Part shown: positions 18,292 through 26,092 of the stretch, one piece after another
How the letters are laid out: each line of letters starts with the position of its first letter
How positions within the stretch are numbered: position 1 is the stretch's first letter
Assembly: GCA_015520565.1 (NCBI GenBank)
Contig: WAPW01000103.1
Span: 1 to 33,841 of the forward strand
DNA: 33,841 nt
Reading direction: 5' to 3'
From: Candidatus Aciduliprofundum sp.
Lineage (GTDB): Archaea; Thermoplasmatota; Thermoplasmata; Thermoplasmatales; Aciduliprofundaceae
Position numbers and translations under genes: made by a program
Notes under the pieces: model-generated
The model's input: only the letters and a program-made list of their open reading frames with translations
Told to the model about the DNA's origin: nothing
The model's database searches: none

Positions 18292-19116
18292 ATGTTCATA
18301 TATTATCCCGGGAGTTCATTCCCATCCATATCTATTACGGGCGAATTCTGCGCTTTAAAGTGCAAGCACTGCAATGGATACTACCTAAAAGGCATGCTTC
18401 CCATAACCACACCAGAAAAATTAATAGATTTTGCAAAGAAAAATGATGGAAAGATAAAGGGATTCTTGCTCAGCGGTGGATCAACAAAAGAAGGAAAAGT
18501 GCCCTTAAAAAAATTCGCTCCTGCAGTTAAATGGATTGTAGAGAATACTTCACTCATTGTGAATGTGCATACAGGGATAATTGATGAAAAGGATATTGAA
18601 TACCTTGAAGATATGAGCCCGCATCATATTTCATTTGATGTAATTGGCTCAACTGAAACTATAAAGAGGGTTATTGGAATAAATAGAACTAAGGAGGATT
18701 ATTTCCATGCACTTGACCTTTTAGATTCCTCCTCCCTAAATTACTCCCCCCATATAATTGCTGGCTTGGACTTTGGAGAGATAAGGGGGGAGTATAATGC
18801 ATTAGAAAAAATAAGAGGGCTGAAAAGATTTAGCAATCTCGTGCTAATCGTTTTAATCCCCACAAAGGGAACTCCTATGGAGAATGTTAAATTAAATCGC
18901 AAGGAAATTTTAAAATTCTTTGATTATGCCCTATCCACTATTAATCCTAAAAAAATCGTGCTGGGATGTATGAGACCCAGGAGCTTTTATGAACTTGAAG
19001 AACTTTGCGTTGAAAAAAACTGCAAGGGAATGGTTATTCCCTCATTGAGGACTATGAGAATGATAAGAGAGAAAAATATAGAGGTTATTCGCAAAGATAT
19101 GTGCTGCGTTTTTTAG
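18292..19116 (+). CDS. Radical SAM protein, biotin-synthase-like (possibly LipS2-type)
   Basis: A 274-residue radical SAM enzyme. The cluster motif is at the N-terminus, CALKCKHCNG (CxxxCxxC), followed by a Gly-rich SAM-contact strand FLLSGGSTKEG. The layout ISITGEFCALKCKHCNG resembles the archaeal biotin-synthase-related group (COG1856), which includes the LipS2 half of a two-part lipoyl synthase. That link comes from memory of the family, and its partner LipS1 is not in the window. The C-terminus ends in DMCCVF, a Cys pair that could hold an auxiliary cluster ligand. The ORF-track start is a TTG; I prefer the ATG at 18292. Confidence 0.72.
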   Translation: MFIYYPGSSFPSISITGEFCALKCKHCNGYYLKGMLPITTPEKLIDFAKKNDGKIKGFLLSGGSTKEGKVPLKKFAPAVKWIVENTSLIVNVHTGIIDEKDIEYLEDMSPHHISFDVIGSTETIKRVIGINRTKEDYFHALDLLDSSSLNYSPHIIAGLDFGEIRGEYNALEKIRGLKRFSNLVLIVLIPTKGTPMENVKLNRKEILKFFDYALSTINPKKIVLGCMRPRSFYELEELCVEKNCKGMVIPSLRTMRMIREKNIEVIRKDMCCVF

Positions 19117-19168
19117 GTTCTCAGAAAATATAAAATAGATGAACGGGATTTACAAAAGGGTGATTTCC

Positions 19169-19471
19169 ATGGAAGATGACTCAATAATGAATGCTTATTA
19201 CAATAATCAAATAGTTACCGCCCTAATAGGTGTGCAGGTTGATACTAAGGACATTGACAATTTCGCAAAGGAAGCAAGGGAATTTTCCAATGTGGAAGAT
19301 TTGTTTCTCGTCACTGGAGAGTATGATATAATAGTCAAAGTTAAATTCCCCTCTTATGAAGAGCTTAAGAATTTCATAATAAATAAGCTCTCAAAGATTG
19401 AGGGAGTATTGAAGACCGAGACAATGATGGTTGTAAATACTTACAAAGAGAGGGGAATAAAGTTTGAATGA
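19169..19471 (+). CDS. Stand-alone RAM (Lrp/AsnC ligand-binding) domain protein
   Basis: A 100-residue protein containing only the C-terminal sensor domain of Lrp/AsnC regulators (QIVTALIGVQVDT, LFLVTGEYDIIVKVKFPS, IEGVLKTETMMVV) with no helix-turn-helix. Such proteins form dimers or octamers that bind amino acids and may modulate full-length Lrp proteins, one of which is at 5693-6196. The ORF-track start lies upstream of the ribosome binding site; GGTGAT precedes the ATG at 19169 by four bases, so that is the start. UPF0147 follows after ten bases in the same orientation. Confidence 0.85.
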   Translation: MEDDSIMNAYYNNQIVTALIGVQVDTKDIDNFAKEAREFSNVEDLFLVTGEYDIIVKVKFPSYEELKNFIINKLSKIEGVLKTETMMVVNTYKERGIKFE

Positions 19472-19481
19472 GGTGATTAGA

Positions 19482-19757
19482 ATGTCGGATAAAGATAAGC
19501 TTTACCAAGAGATAGTTGGTATGATGATAGAGCTCAGTGAGGATACATCCTTGCCAAGAAATATAAGAAAAGGCATATCCAATGCCAAAGATATTCTCAC
19601 GAAGAAAGACCAAGCTTTGGATGTGCGCATTGCCAGTGCCATATTTGCTCTGGATGAAATTGCAAATGACCCAAACATCCCCGTGCATGGGAGAACGATG
19701 GTTTATATGATAATGGGAAAGCTTGAAACCTTGTCTAAAGAGATATCCTCACAGTGA
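19482..19757 (+). CDS. UPF0147 family protein
   Basis: A 91-residue helical archaeal protein of unknown function. The family pattern is clear: EDTSLPRNIRKGISNAKDIL and ALDEIANDPNIPVHGRTMVYMIMGKLETL. It is widely conserved in archaea. The start is the ATG at 19482, four bases after GGTGAT; the ORF-track start includes that site. It lies between a RAM-domain protein and a MarC-type membrane protein with short gaps, probably in one operon. Confidence 0.92.
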   Translation: MSDKDKLYQEIVGMMIELSEDTSLPRNIRKGISNAKDILTKKDQALDVRIASAIFALDEIANDPNIPVHGRTMVYMIMGKLETLSKEISSQ

Positions 19758-19764
19758 GAAGCCT

Positions 19765-20379
19765 ATGAATTCTAATATTTTTTTAAATATTTTCATACCT
19801 CTTTTCGCTGTAATAGACCCGTTTGCTGCACTCCCTCTCTACATGTCTTTAACTGCTGGTTTAAGCGAGGCACAAAAAAGAAAGATAGTAAAAGAGGCCT
19901 CAATAACGGCAATAATCCTGCTTATATTTTTTGCATTTTTGGGAATTTATATTCTAGATTATATGGGAATTTCAATTTCTGCTCTAATGATTGCTGGTGG
20001 CATACTCATGCTTTTAGTGAGTATTGAAATGGTAAAGGAAGGAGACAAACCGAGAAGCACGAAGAAGAAAATAGCCATACATGAGGAAACGGGGGATATA
20101 GGAATAGTACCCTTGGGTACCCCAATGCTCGCAGGTCCCGGCGCAATATCCCTAGTTATCATACTAATGGGAAAATACCCCTATGCATGGGGCTCCATTG
20201 TAATCTCAATAATAAGCATAGTTGCCTTAACCGCCTTAATCTTTCTTGGCTCTAATTACATCTCCAGAATAATGGGTGAGAAGGGTTCTAGAGCTTTTAC
20301 CCGTGTCATGGGCCTTTTAGTGGCAGCTTTTTCCGTGCAGTACATTCTTGACGGAATTGCCCAATACTTCGGACTATAG
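19765..20379 (+). CDS. MarC-family integral membrane protein
   Basis: A 204-residue membrane protein with about six hydrophobic helices. MarC signatures are FIPLFAVIDPFAALPLYMSLTAG at the N-terminus and the matching half GIVPLGTPMLAGPGAISLVII, showing the internal duplication. Despite the name (multiple antibiotic resistance), the transport role of MarC is unsettled. The ORF-track start reads through the end of UPF0147; the ATG at 19765 is seven bases after that stop, with GTGAG overlapping it. A GC-rich RNA-like element starts directly at its stop codon. Confidence 0.9.
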   Translation: MNSNIFLNIFIPLFAVIDPFAALPLYMSLTAGLSEAQKRKIVKEASITAIILLIFFAFLGIYILDYMGISISALMIAGGILMLLVSIEMVKEGDKPRSTKKKIAIHEETGDIGIVPLGTPMLAGPGAISLVIILMGKYPYAWGSIVISIISIVALTALIFLGSNYISRIMGEKGSRAFTRVMGLLVAAFSVQYILDGIAQYFGL

Positions 20380-20440
20380 CCCGGTGGGAGCGATGGACTC
20401 TCATTGCTCAAGCCCACCGGTTTCCCGGGCATGATGATAT
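20379..20440 (+). ncRNA. GC-rich structured element of unknown class between marC-type gene and pus10
   Basis: Two folds are possible. Fold A: CCGGTGGG (20381-20388) pairs with CCCACCGG (20413-20420), enclosing a second helix AGCGATG/CATTGCT with loop GACTCT. Fold B: GCCCGG (20379-20384) pairs with CCGGGC (20425-20430), using bases also needed for fold A. The surroundings are AT-rich, so the GC content stands out. It could be a terminator of the MarC operon, a leader regulating pus10, or a small RNA. It fits neither a tRNA nor a C/D-box RNA. Confidence 0.5.
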
Positions 20441-20479
20441 TGAGAAAAACTAATTTATTCTTTACGGTTATGGTGGCCT

Positions 20480-21628
20480 ATGGAAAAAATAAAGATTGAA
20501 AGTGCAAAGCTTCCTTTGTGCGATCATTGTCTTGGAAGATTATACGCCATGCTAGGCCATGGCCTTAGCAACGATGAAAGGGGTAAGGCAATAAGAGTCA
20601 TCTATGCCATGGAAAACAATATAGATTTAGATTCCCTATATCCCGAGAATTGTGAGCTTTGCAATGGCATATTTTCAAGATTAGATGATTATGCAAAATA
20701 CATAGCAAACATGCTAAAAGATATAGAATATTACACATTTATGATTGGCTCAAGATTTCCACAAGATATTATGGATAAGGAGAAAAAATTGCAGGAAGAA
20801 TTTGGAAATTTAGGCGAGCCAATAAATAGGGAATTCAATAGAGAATTGGGAAAGAGAGTTATGAATATAACTGGAAAAGAGGCAACGATAAAGAGTCCAG
20901 ATGTAACTGTAATTGTGGATACCGAATATGATGATTTTAAAATTGAGATTAAGCCCTTACTGATTTATGGAAGGTACAGGAAACTCATAAGGGGAATTCC
21001 TCAAACAAAATGGCCTTCGGGTAAGTACAAAGAGAGCGTGGAGGAGATAATAGCAAAACCGATTATGGAAATTACAAAGGGAGAAGGGCACGCGCTCCAT
21101 GGGATGGGCAGGGAGGATATAGATGCCCTAATGTTAGGAAATGGAAGACCATTCATACTGGAGATAAAAATGCCTAAAAGAAGGAAAATTAATCTGGATG
21201 AGATTACAAAAAAAATAAACTCATCAGGAAAGGTAGAGGTTCTGAATTTGAGATTCGCATCCAAAGAGGAGATTGCAAAGATAAAATCCGCCGAGCCAAA
21301 GAAGAGGTATAAAGTGGGAATAAAAGTTGATGTATCTGAGGACGAATTAAAGAATGCATTAAACTCCCTAATTGGCAAAATCTCGCAAAGAACTCCAACG
21401 AGGGTCAAGCACAGGAGAGCAGATAAAATTCGTAGAAAAGAGGTTTATGAGGTAAAATTAATTGGAAAAAATGAGGATGCTTGGATTGTTGAGGTCTTAG
21501 CACAGAGTGGAACATACATAAAAGAGCTTATGCATGGTGACAATGGCAGAACAACTCCGAGCTTGGCAGAAAAACTTGGTAAAAAAGTAGAGGTGTTGTG
21601 GCTAGATGTTGTAGAAATATTAGATTGA
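20480..21628 (+). CDS. pus10: tRNA pseudouridine synthase Pus10
   Basis: Makes pseudouridine 55 (and in many archaea 54) in the T-loop of tRNA. The 382 residues start with a zinc-binding region (CDHCLGRLYAMLGHGLS, CELCNGIF), followed by a THUMP-like region (about 60-190). The catalytic domain contains the active-site Asp in GREDIDALMLGNGRPF; a C-terminal segment YKVGIKVDVSEDEL and SGTYIKELMHGDNGRTTPSL is typical of Pus10. The start ATG has no strong ribosome binding site. It is separated from the MarC gene by the structured GC-rich element. Its last bases overlap the convergent archaellum gene. Confidence 0.95.
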   Translation: MEKIKIESAKLPLCDHCLGRLYAMLGHGLSNDERGKAIRVIYAMENNIDLDSLYPENCELCNGIFSRLDDYAKYIANMLKDIEYYTFMIGSRFPQDIMDKEKKLQEEFGNLGEPINREFNRELGKRVMNITGKEATIKSPDVTVIVDTEYDDFKIEIKPLLIYGRYRKLIRGIPQTKWPSGKYKESVEEIIAKPIMEITKGEGHALHGMGREDIDALMLGNGRPFILEIKMPKRRKINLDEITKKINSSGKVEVLNLRFASKEEIAKIKSAEPKKRYKVGIKVDVSEDELKNALNSLIGKISQRTPTRVKHRRADKIRRKEVYEVKLIGKNEDAWIVEVLAQSGTYIKELMHGDNGRTTPSLAEKLGKKVEVLWLDVVEILD

Positions 21629-21964
21629 TAATGCTTCTTCAGGATGGTTTATCCACTCTTCCACATATGTTTCAATGCCCGCTATCTCCTTTTCAATTGG
21701 TATATCAGCAATCTTTGTGATGAATAGCAATGATGTTAAATGCACCCTGAATGGCAGTTTCCATTCTCCCTTTCCTGTGGATTTTAGGCCTTCTGCTATC
21801 TCCTTTAATTCTTCCTTGGCCTCATTGCTGAGCCACCCTATTCTTTCATAGTAGTCCAATATTTTGGCTAGTCCCTGATGGTCCACGAATTGTAGCATAT
21901 AGCCCAACCATCTCATAGCGATTATGTGCTTCTTTGGGTCATCACCTACCATTTCTAGTATCAT
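21620..21964 (-). CDS. Archaellum accessory protein with ArlD/E (FlaD/E) domain
   Basis: A 114-residue protein consisting almost only of the FlaC/E domain: LDYYERIGWLSNEAKEELKEIAEGL followed by WKLPFRVHLTSLLFITKIADIPIEKEI, which closely follows the pattern of FlaD/FlaE. These proteins sit in the cytosolic ring of the archaellum motor and link it to chemotaxis through CheF. The ORF track starts at a GTG in the ribosome binding site; GGGGTGA precedes the ATG at 21964. It follows the archaellin gene by nine bases, so the two are co-transcribed. The large N-terminal coiled coil of full FlaD is missing. Confidence 0.85.
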   Translation of the reverse strand: MILEMVGDDPKKHIIAMRWLGYMLQFVDHQGLAKILDYYERIGWLSNEAKEELKEIAEGLKSTGKGEWKLPFRVHLTSLLFITKIADIPIEKEIAGIETYVEEWINHPEEALSI

Positions 21965-21973
21965 TTTCACCCC

Positions 21974-22852
21974 TTACCAGAGGTTTATGTACTTCGTTGT
22001 GTATGTTGAAGGTGTCTCAAATTCAACAAGGTTTGGCACACCATGCTTCGGTATGAGCTTTATCATCACTGAGCTCTGGGGCTGTAGATATAGTCCTATG
22101 GCTGATGCGTTTATGAATATCTTTATTATGTCTCCCGAGGTTATCACCTTATCCCTTTCCCAGTTAGATGGTGGCATATCCCTCGCAATTGCAACTCCGA
22201 ATGTCTTATTTGTCAAATCACTGAAAGTATGCGCATTCGGATCGTATGTGAGGGTAGCATCAGTGTATCCATCGCTTATCTCCACAAGTACGCTGAACAT
22301 GGATATGGGTGGACTTCCTGCCATCAAGCCCACTTTTATCTCAAGGTAATCAATTATTGGACTGTATCCTGAGCCATATGTTACATTTACCTTGGAGCTT
22401 ACCGTAGCATTAGGGAAGTGCAGCGTTATTTCTCCTGTATTGTAGTTAATAGTTCCTGTAACACCTGTATTGTTGTAACCACTTACAGGCACAAGGTTTC
22501 CTGTACCATCATCCTTAAGCTTAAATGTTCCATTAGTTACTATCACACTATTTGGATTGACTGGCACATGAGTTAAGTTCCCAACGAATGTATCATTTCC
22601 CACTTCTATATTGCCCAAGGATTCATTTTGATAAATTATATCATTCCTTATGCCTTGAATGGTTATCACTTTGAATCCAGTGGCAACATCCTGAGTGGCT
22701 ATGTTCCCTGTCTCCTCTGCCTGCTGCTGTAACTGGTACGCTGTTTGAATTAACACTGTGGCTGCAACTGCTGCAACAATGATCATTGCGATGAATATTA
22801 TTAGCGTGCCAACGCCCATCTCGCCTTTTTCTCTTTTGTATATCCTCTTCAT
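21974..22852 (-). CDS. arlB: Archaellin (archaeal flagellin)
   Basis: The filament protein of the archaellum, 292 residues. The N-terminus shows a class III signal peptide: a short basic leader ending KREKGE, cut before MGVGTLIIFIAMIIVAAVAATVLI by the prepilin-like peptidase. The rest is a beta-rich, Thr/Asn/Gly-rich outer domain with possible N-glycosylation sequons (for example NVT, NAS). The start is the ATG at 22852 with AGGAGAG upstream; the TTG at 22858 in the track is unlikely. Only one archaellin gene is in the window, followed by an ArlD/E-type protein; the motor genes arlF-J are elsewhere or beyond the window. The promoter is shared with the divergent protease. Confidence 0.95.
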   Translation of the reverse strand: MKRIYKREKGEMGVGTLIIFIAMIIVAAVAATVLIQTAYQLQQQAEETGNIATQDVATGFKVITIQGIRNDIIYQNESLGNIEVGNDTFVGNLTHVPVNPNSVIVTNGTFKLKDDGTGNLVPVSGYNNTGVTGTINYNTGEITLHFPNATVSSKVNVTYGSGYSPIIDYLEIKVGLMAGSPPISMFSVLVEISDGYTDATLTYDPNAHTFSDLTNKTFGVAIARDMPPSNWERDKVITSGDIIKIFINASAIGLYLQPQSSVMIKLIPKHGVPNLVEFETPSTYTTKYINLW

Positions 22853-22861
22853 CTTCAACTC

Positions 22862-22953
22862 TCCTGAGAGAGCCCTGTGCCCGCAGGTGATAGCTTAGAT
22901 ATATGTTCTCACTTTTGAGAACAATTTTTGATAATTTGATTTGATTTTAAATA
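22862..22953 (-). promoter_or_regulatory. Archaellin promoter and 5' leader with palindrome and Shine-Dalgarno hairpin
   Basis: A TATA-like TTTTAAATA (22945-22953) can serve both directions. On the minus strand it predicts a start near 22923, exactly at a perfect hairpin GTTCTCA-CTTT-TGAGAAC (22905-22922). Nearer the gene, CTCTC-TCAG-GAGAG (minus strand) can fold and hide the GGAG of the ribosome binding site. Both suggest regulated expression, at the DNA or RNA level. Confidence 0.5.
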
Positions 22954-22988
22954 CCTTTTCTCATGAGTATCTATTAAGAAACAAATTG

Positions 22989-24131
22989 ATGGCAAAATCT
23001 ATATGTGGCTATAACTTTCACTTCCCTATGGGCTCTGCTCTTCACTCCATAAAAGAAGTTGCCTCATTCATCTCAACACTCTTAATATTAATCATACTCT
23101 CCGTTCTATTTGGATATATGTTTTTTAGCATAGTATATGTGGTGCCTTATATTAACAATCCAAAATTTTTAATTCCAATTTACATAGTCATACCATTCCC
23201 CATAATACTAACATTTCTAAAGGGAATTGTTGCTTATGGATGGTACACTTTTTTAGTTATAGCTCTATCCATATCTGGAATATTGTTAGGCATATATGGT
23301 GTTGGGCCATATTTTAAAAGTTTCTTTAAAAATCCCTTTGGATATCGTAAAAATGTATTTCAGGAAATTAGCGAATTATACGCTCTCAACATATTCTTCG
23401 GCATGGTTGTAGTATACATTTTATTCTTAATTGGCTATGTCCCATATACACCTCCAGGTCTAGGAAAGATGAGCGTATGGATGCAGATGTTAGCATTTCT
23501 CCATGCATCCTTCTACGAGGAAGTAATAACTAGAACTATATTCTTAGGCATTCCTGTATTTTTAGTATATTTCTTCTCTGGGAAAAAGGTATCTCCTCTG
23601 AGAATTTTAGGGGGCTATGGAAAAATAACATCGGTAGAGGCAGTTTTTATAATAATATCTGCTGGCATATTTGCAACTGCTCACATACCTGCATGGGATG
23701 TATGGAAGGTTGTACCTACATTCGTTGGAGGATTAGTACTTGGCTACCTTTACATAAAATATGGCATCTACGCTTCAATCATGGTGCACTTTATGACGGA
23801 CTTTATAAGCGTGCCCATGGCAATGTATAGCGGGTATCAATTCTTATTTGGCATAATTCTCATAGTTCTCGCAATTGCTGGTGCAGCATTCTTCGTTTCA
23901 TATTCTATAAGAGCAATAAACTTTCTAAGGGGAAAGAGAGGAAATGAAAAAGAGAGGAGTTCTAAGGAATACCCTCATAAGGAGAGCTTCACTCCTTCAT
24001 GGACAAATTTAGTGTGCCCAAATTGCGGGGGCACGGTATTTCAATATGTAGATAAAAATACGGTAAGATGCGTTAACTGCGGAACCATAATAAAAATTGA
24101 AGATGATAAAGATAAAAAAGAGCTCATTTGA
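22989..24131 (+). CDS. CPBP-family intramembrane metalloprotease with C-terminal zinc ribbon
   Basis: A membrane protein of 380 residues, related to CAAX prenyl endopeptidase Rce1 and bacteriocin-processing proteases. About eight hydrophobic helices span residues 30-315. The catalytic motifs are present: EE in ASFYEEVITRTIFLG, His in IFATAHIP and HFMTDF. The C-terminus is soluble: a charged linker and a zinc ribbon (CPNCGGTVFQ through CVNCG). The ORF-track start precedes the TATA box at 22945-22953, so it is impossible for the natural transcript; the ATG at 22989 is about 40 bases past the TATA box. The substrate is unknown. Divergence from archaellin suggests shared control. Confidence 0.87.
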   Translation: MAKSICGYNFHFPMGSALHSIKEVASFISTLLILIILSVLFGYMFFSIVYVVPYINNPKFLIPIYIVIPFPIILTFLKGIVAYGWYTFLVIALSISGILLGIYGVGPYFKSFFKNPFGYRKNVFQEISELYALNIFFGMVVVYILFLIGYVPYTPPGLGKMSVWMQMLAFLHASFYEEVITRTIFLGIPVFLVYFFSGKKVSPLRILGGYGKITSVEAVFIIISAGIFATAHIPAWDVWKVVPTFVGGLVLGYLYIKYGIYASIMVHFMTDFISVPMAMYSGYQFLFGIILIVLAIAGAAFFVSYSIRAINFLRGKRGNEKERSSKEYPHKESFTPSWTNLVCPNCGGTVFQYVDKNTVRCVNCGTIIKIEDDKDKKELI

Positions 24132-24504
24132 GCTTTCTGGTATCGGGAGCAATGATGTCTATCAGCTCTCTTAAATTCTCTCCCCTAACTGTTATTTTTA
24201 TATCGCCAAGGGGAACATTACCCACAGAGAAACTTATCTTACCCATAGTGGCCACTTGCTTATTTATGGAAAATACAACCTCATCATCGTACAAATTGCC
24301 AAGGAGCACACTTCTGGCTGCGTCCCTTATTCTCTCCTCCTTTAGTATCTTTCCAAAATTCTCTAAGCTCTTTGACCTTGCAATTATTTCTCCTGCCAAG
24401 AGCTCAAATTTCGCATCGGGAAAAATGCTCAAAATTGCATTTTTTATTTTTTCCACATCCTCTGTTGGATTTACCTCGGCCTCAATTATTATCTCTAAAC
24501 CCAT
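24124..24504 (-). CDS. UPF0201 family protein
   Basis: A 126-residue archaeal protein of unknown function. It follows the family pattern: EAEVNPTEDVEKIKNAILSIFPDAKFE, KSLENFGKILKEERIRDAARSVLLGN and INKQVATMGKISF with PLGDI. The fold resembles a ribosomal L5-type RNA-binding protein, so RNA binding is a reasonable guess. It overlaps the end of the phosphohexuloisomerase gene by ten bases and the convergent protease gene by eight. Confidence 0.9.
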   Translation of the reverse strand: MGLEIIIEAEVNPTEDVEKIKNAILSIFPDAKFELLAGEIIARSKSLENFGKILKEERIRDAARSVLLGNLYDDEVVFSINKQVATMGKISFSVGNVPLGDIKITVRGENLRELIDIIAPDTRKLK

Positions 24505-25031
24505 ATAGCATGGCGCCTCCTCATATCCTCCTCAGTTTGCCCAAGCTTGTTCATCAAAGAAGAGATTATAGAATCAAGAAAAATCACAGCAGCATCTTCA
24601 AAAAGCGTGCCTAAAGGTGCTAAATCACCTCTTTTCTTTTCATACCTTATAACGAAGGTTAAATCAGCCTGCTTTGCTAATGGCGAGCTTGCGGATGAAG
24701 TGACTGCTATAACTTTGGCACCAACTCTATTGACTATGCTTTCCACAAGAAGCGTAGATTGTGTTCTACCCGTGTTAGATATTAAAACTACCAAATCTCC
24801 TTTATTAACCACTGGTGTTATCGTCTCTCCTATAAAATAGGCAACTAATCCTAACTGAACTAGACGCATTGCAAAAAATTTTCCAACTAAGCCACTTCTC
24901 CCGGAGCCGTAAACAAATATCTGCTTTGCTTTTGTTATCATATCCACCCCTTGATTTACCAATGAAATATCTATGGAGTTCAACGACTTCTCTATACTCC
25001 CAAGAATGTATTCATAAGAATCCTCAAACAT
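24495..25031 (-). CDS. hxlB: 6-phospho-3-hexuloisomerase (SIS domain)
   Basis: A 178-residue SIS-domain isomerase that interconverts hexulose-6-phosphate and fructose-6-phosphate. In archaea this is half of the reverse ribulose monophosphate route that supplies ribulose-5-phosphate. Family marks: IFVYGSGRSGLVGKFFAMRL, the SIS sugar-phosphate loop LISNTGRTQSTLL and the C-terminal LGTLFEDAAVIFLDSII. The partner hexulose-6-phosphate synthase is not in the window. The ATG at 25031 follows AGTGAT; the ORF-track GTG is inside that site. It begins five bases after the stop of the endonuclease IV-like gene, so they form an operon with UPF0201. Confidence 0.88.
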   Translation of the reverse strand: MFEDSYEYILGSIEKSLNSIDISLVNQGVDMITKAKQIFVYGSGRSGLVGKFFAMRLVQLGLVAYFIGETITPVVNKGDLVVLISNTGRTQSTLLVESIVNRVGAKVIAVTSSASSPLAKQADLTFVIRYEKKRGDLAPLGTLFEDAAVIFLDSIISSLMNKLGQTEEDMRRRHAIWV

Positions 25032-25036
25032 GGCAA

Positions 25037-26050
25037 TCACTTCTTCTTGGCCAGTTTCCTTGCAAGAACCCTTTCCATTATAACACGCATGTAGGCAGCA
25101 TCATGCTCTAAAAGGGGCGATGAGGATATTATCGTAATATTGTACTCATTATTCAAAATCACATTTGCAAGGGTCTCAAATTTCAAGTCACCTTTCTTTA
25201 TTGGAGCTATCATGGTTTCGTTTCCATTTTCATAAAGCACTCCGGCAAAATGCACATAGTACTCATCTTTCCAGAATGGTGATATCTTTTCAAATACTTC
25301 CTCAAATTTCTTGGCATCTTTAAGAGAGCCATTTGTCCTAGCGTGAATATGTGCAAAATTCACAATGGGCAAAACTCCCTTAACTTTCTTGCATAGTTCT
25401 AAAATCTCATCTAAGCTACCAAAAACAACCTGCTTGCCGGATACTTCAAATCCAAGCTTTGGCTTTAACTTTAATCTCTTATACTCATTTTTCAACTTCT
25501 TTATATTGGAAACAACATTCTTCATAGCTGCCGCTTTACTCAAATCTCCATAGAGACCTATATGATTAACAACATACTTGGCTCCCATCTCATTAGCCAA
25601 GAGACCTCCCCAAATTATGTACTCCATTGATTTCTCAGTAAGCTCTCCATTGGAAACAAGGTCCATGTAGTATGGCGTGTGTAAACTGAGTTGTACATCC
25701 AATTCCTTAGCCAAATCTCCAAGCTTTCTCAATTCAACATAACTATTGGCAAGGTTCCAAAATAATTCCAGAACTATATCATCCTCTTCAAGGGCAACAT
25801 CTATACCAACTGGCTGGTAATTGCCCTCATCATCGGGGCGCAAAACATCCACTATCAACGAGGTTTCTATTTCCCTTGGCTTTAAGCCAACTTCATCATA
25901 CACGCTCCTCTCCTGCACATTTACCCTGAGAAATTGAATTTCCATAGCGTGGAGACCCATCCTGTGTGTGTCCTCTATGGCATCCTTGAGTGTGCGCCCT
26001 TTGCACGAAAGAGGTATTCCAGCAAGACCAAAACGATACATCTCTTGCAT
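25037..26050 (-). CDS. Endonuclease IV-like TIM-barrel protein
   Basis: A 337-residue AP endonuclease family 2/xylose isomerase-like TIM barrel. Likely metal ligands lie in LSLHTPYYMDL, VVNHIGLYGD, GFEVSGK, NFAHIHARTNG and YYVHFAG, the order expected of an endonuclease IV. It could therefore cut DNA at abasic sites; the archaeal group to which it looks closest has little biochemistry. An extended N-terminal third (residues 40-100, with DEGNYQPVGIDV) is unlike bacterial Nfo. The start may be the M1 ATG or the one at residue 4; TATA-like sequence about 22 bases upstream suggests a leaderless message. First gene of the three-gene minus-strand operon. Confidence 0.78.
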   Translation of the reverse strand: MQEMYRFGLAGIPLSCKGRTLKDAIEDTHRMGLHAMEIQFLRVNVQERSVYDEVGLKPREIETSLIVDVLRPDDEGNYQPVGIDVALEEDDIVLELFWNLANSYVELRKLGDLAKELDVQLSLHTPYYMDLVSNGELTEKSMEYIIWGGLLANEMGAKYVVNHIGLYGDLSKAAAMKNVVSNIKKLKNEYKRLKLKPKLGFEVSGKQVVFGSLDEILELCKKVKGVLPIVNFAHIHARTNGSLKDAKKFEEVFEKISPFWKDEYYVHFAGVLYENGNETMIAPIKKGDLKFETLANVILNNEYNITIISSSPLLEHDAAYMRVIMERVLARKLAKKK

Positions 26051-26092
26051 GTATTGCGTATAAAGTAATAATATTTTCGCAGAAAAAAGAGA

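Noticed and set aside
20379-20440. tRNA or tRNA fragment in the GC-rich element
   Set aside because: The GCCCGG/CCGGGC ends could mimic an acceptor stem, but there is no T-loop, D arm or anticodon arm and the length is too short.
20431-20480. C/D-box guide RNA starting with ATGATGA
   Set aside because: The C-box-like ATGATGA is not followed by a CTGA D box or by D'/C' boxes at suitable spacing.
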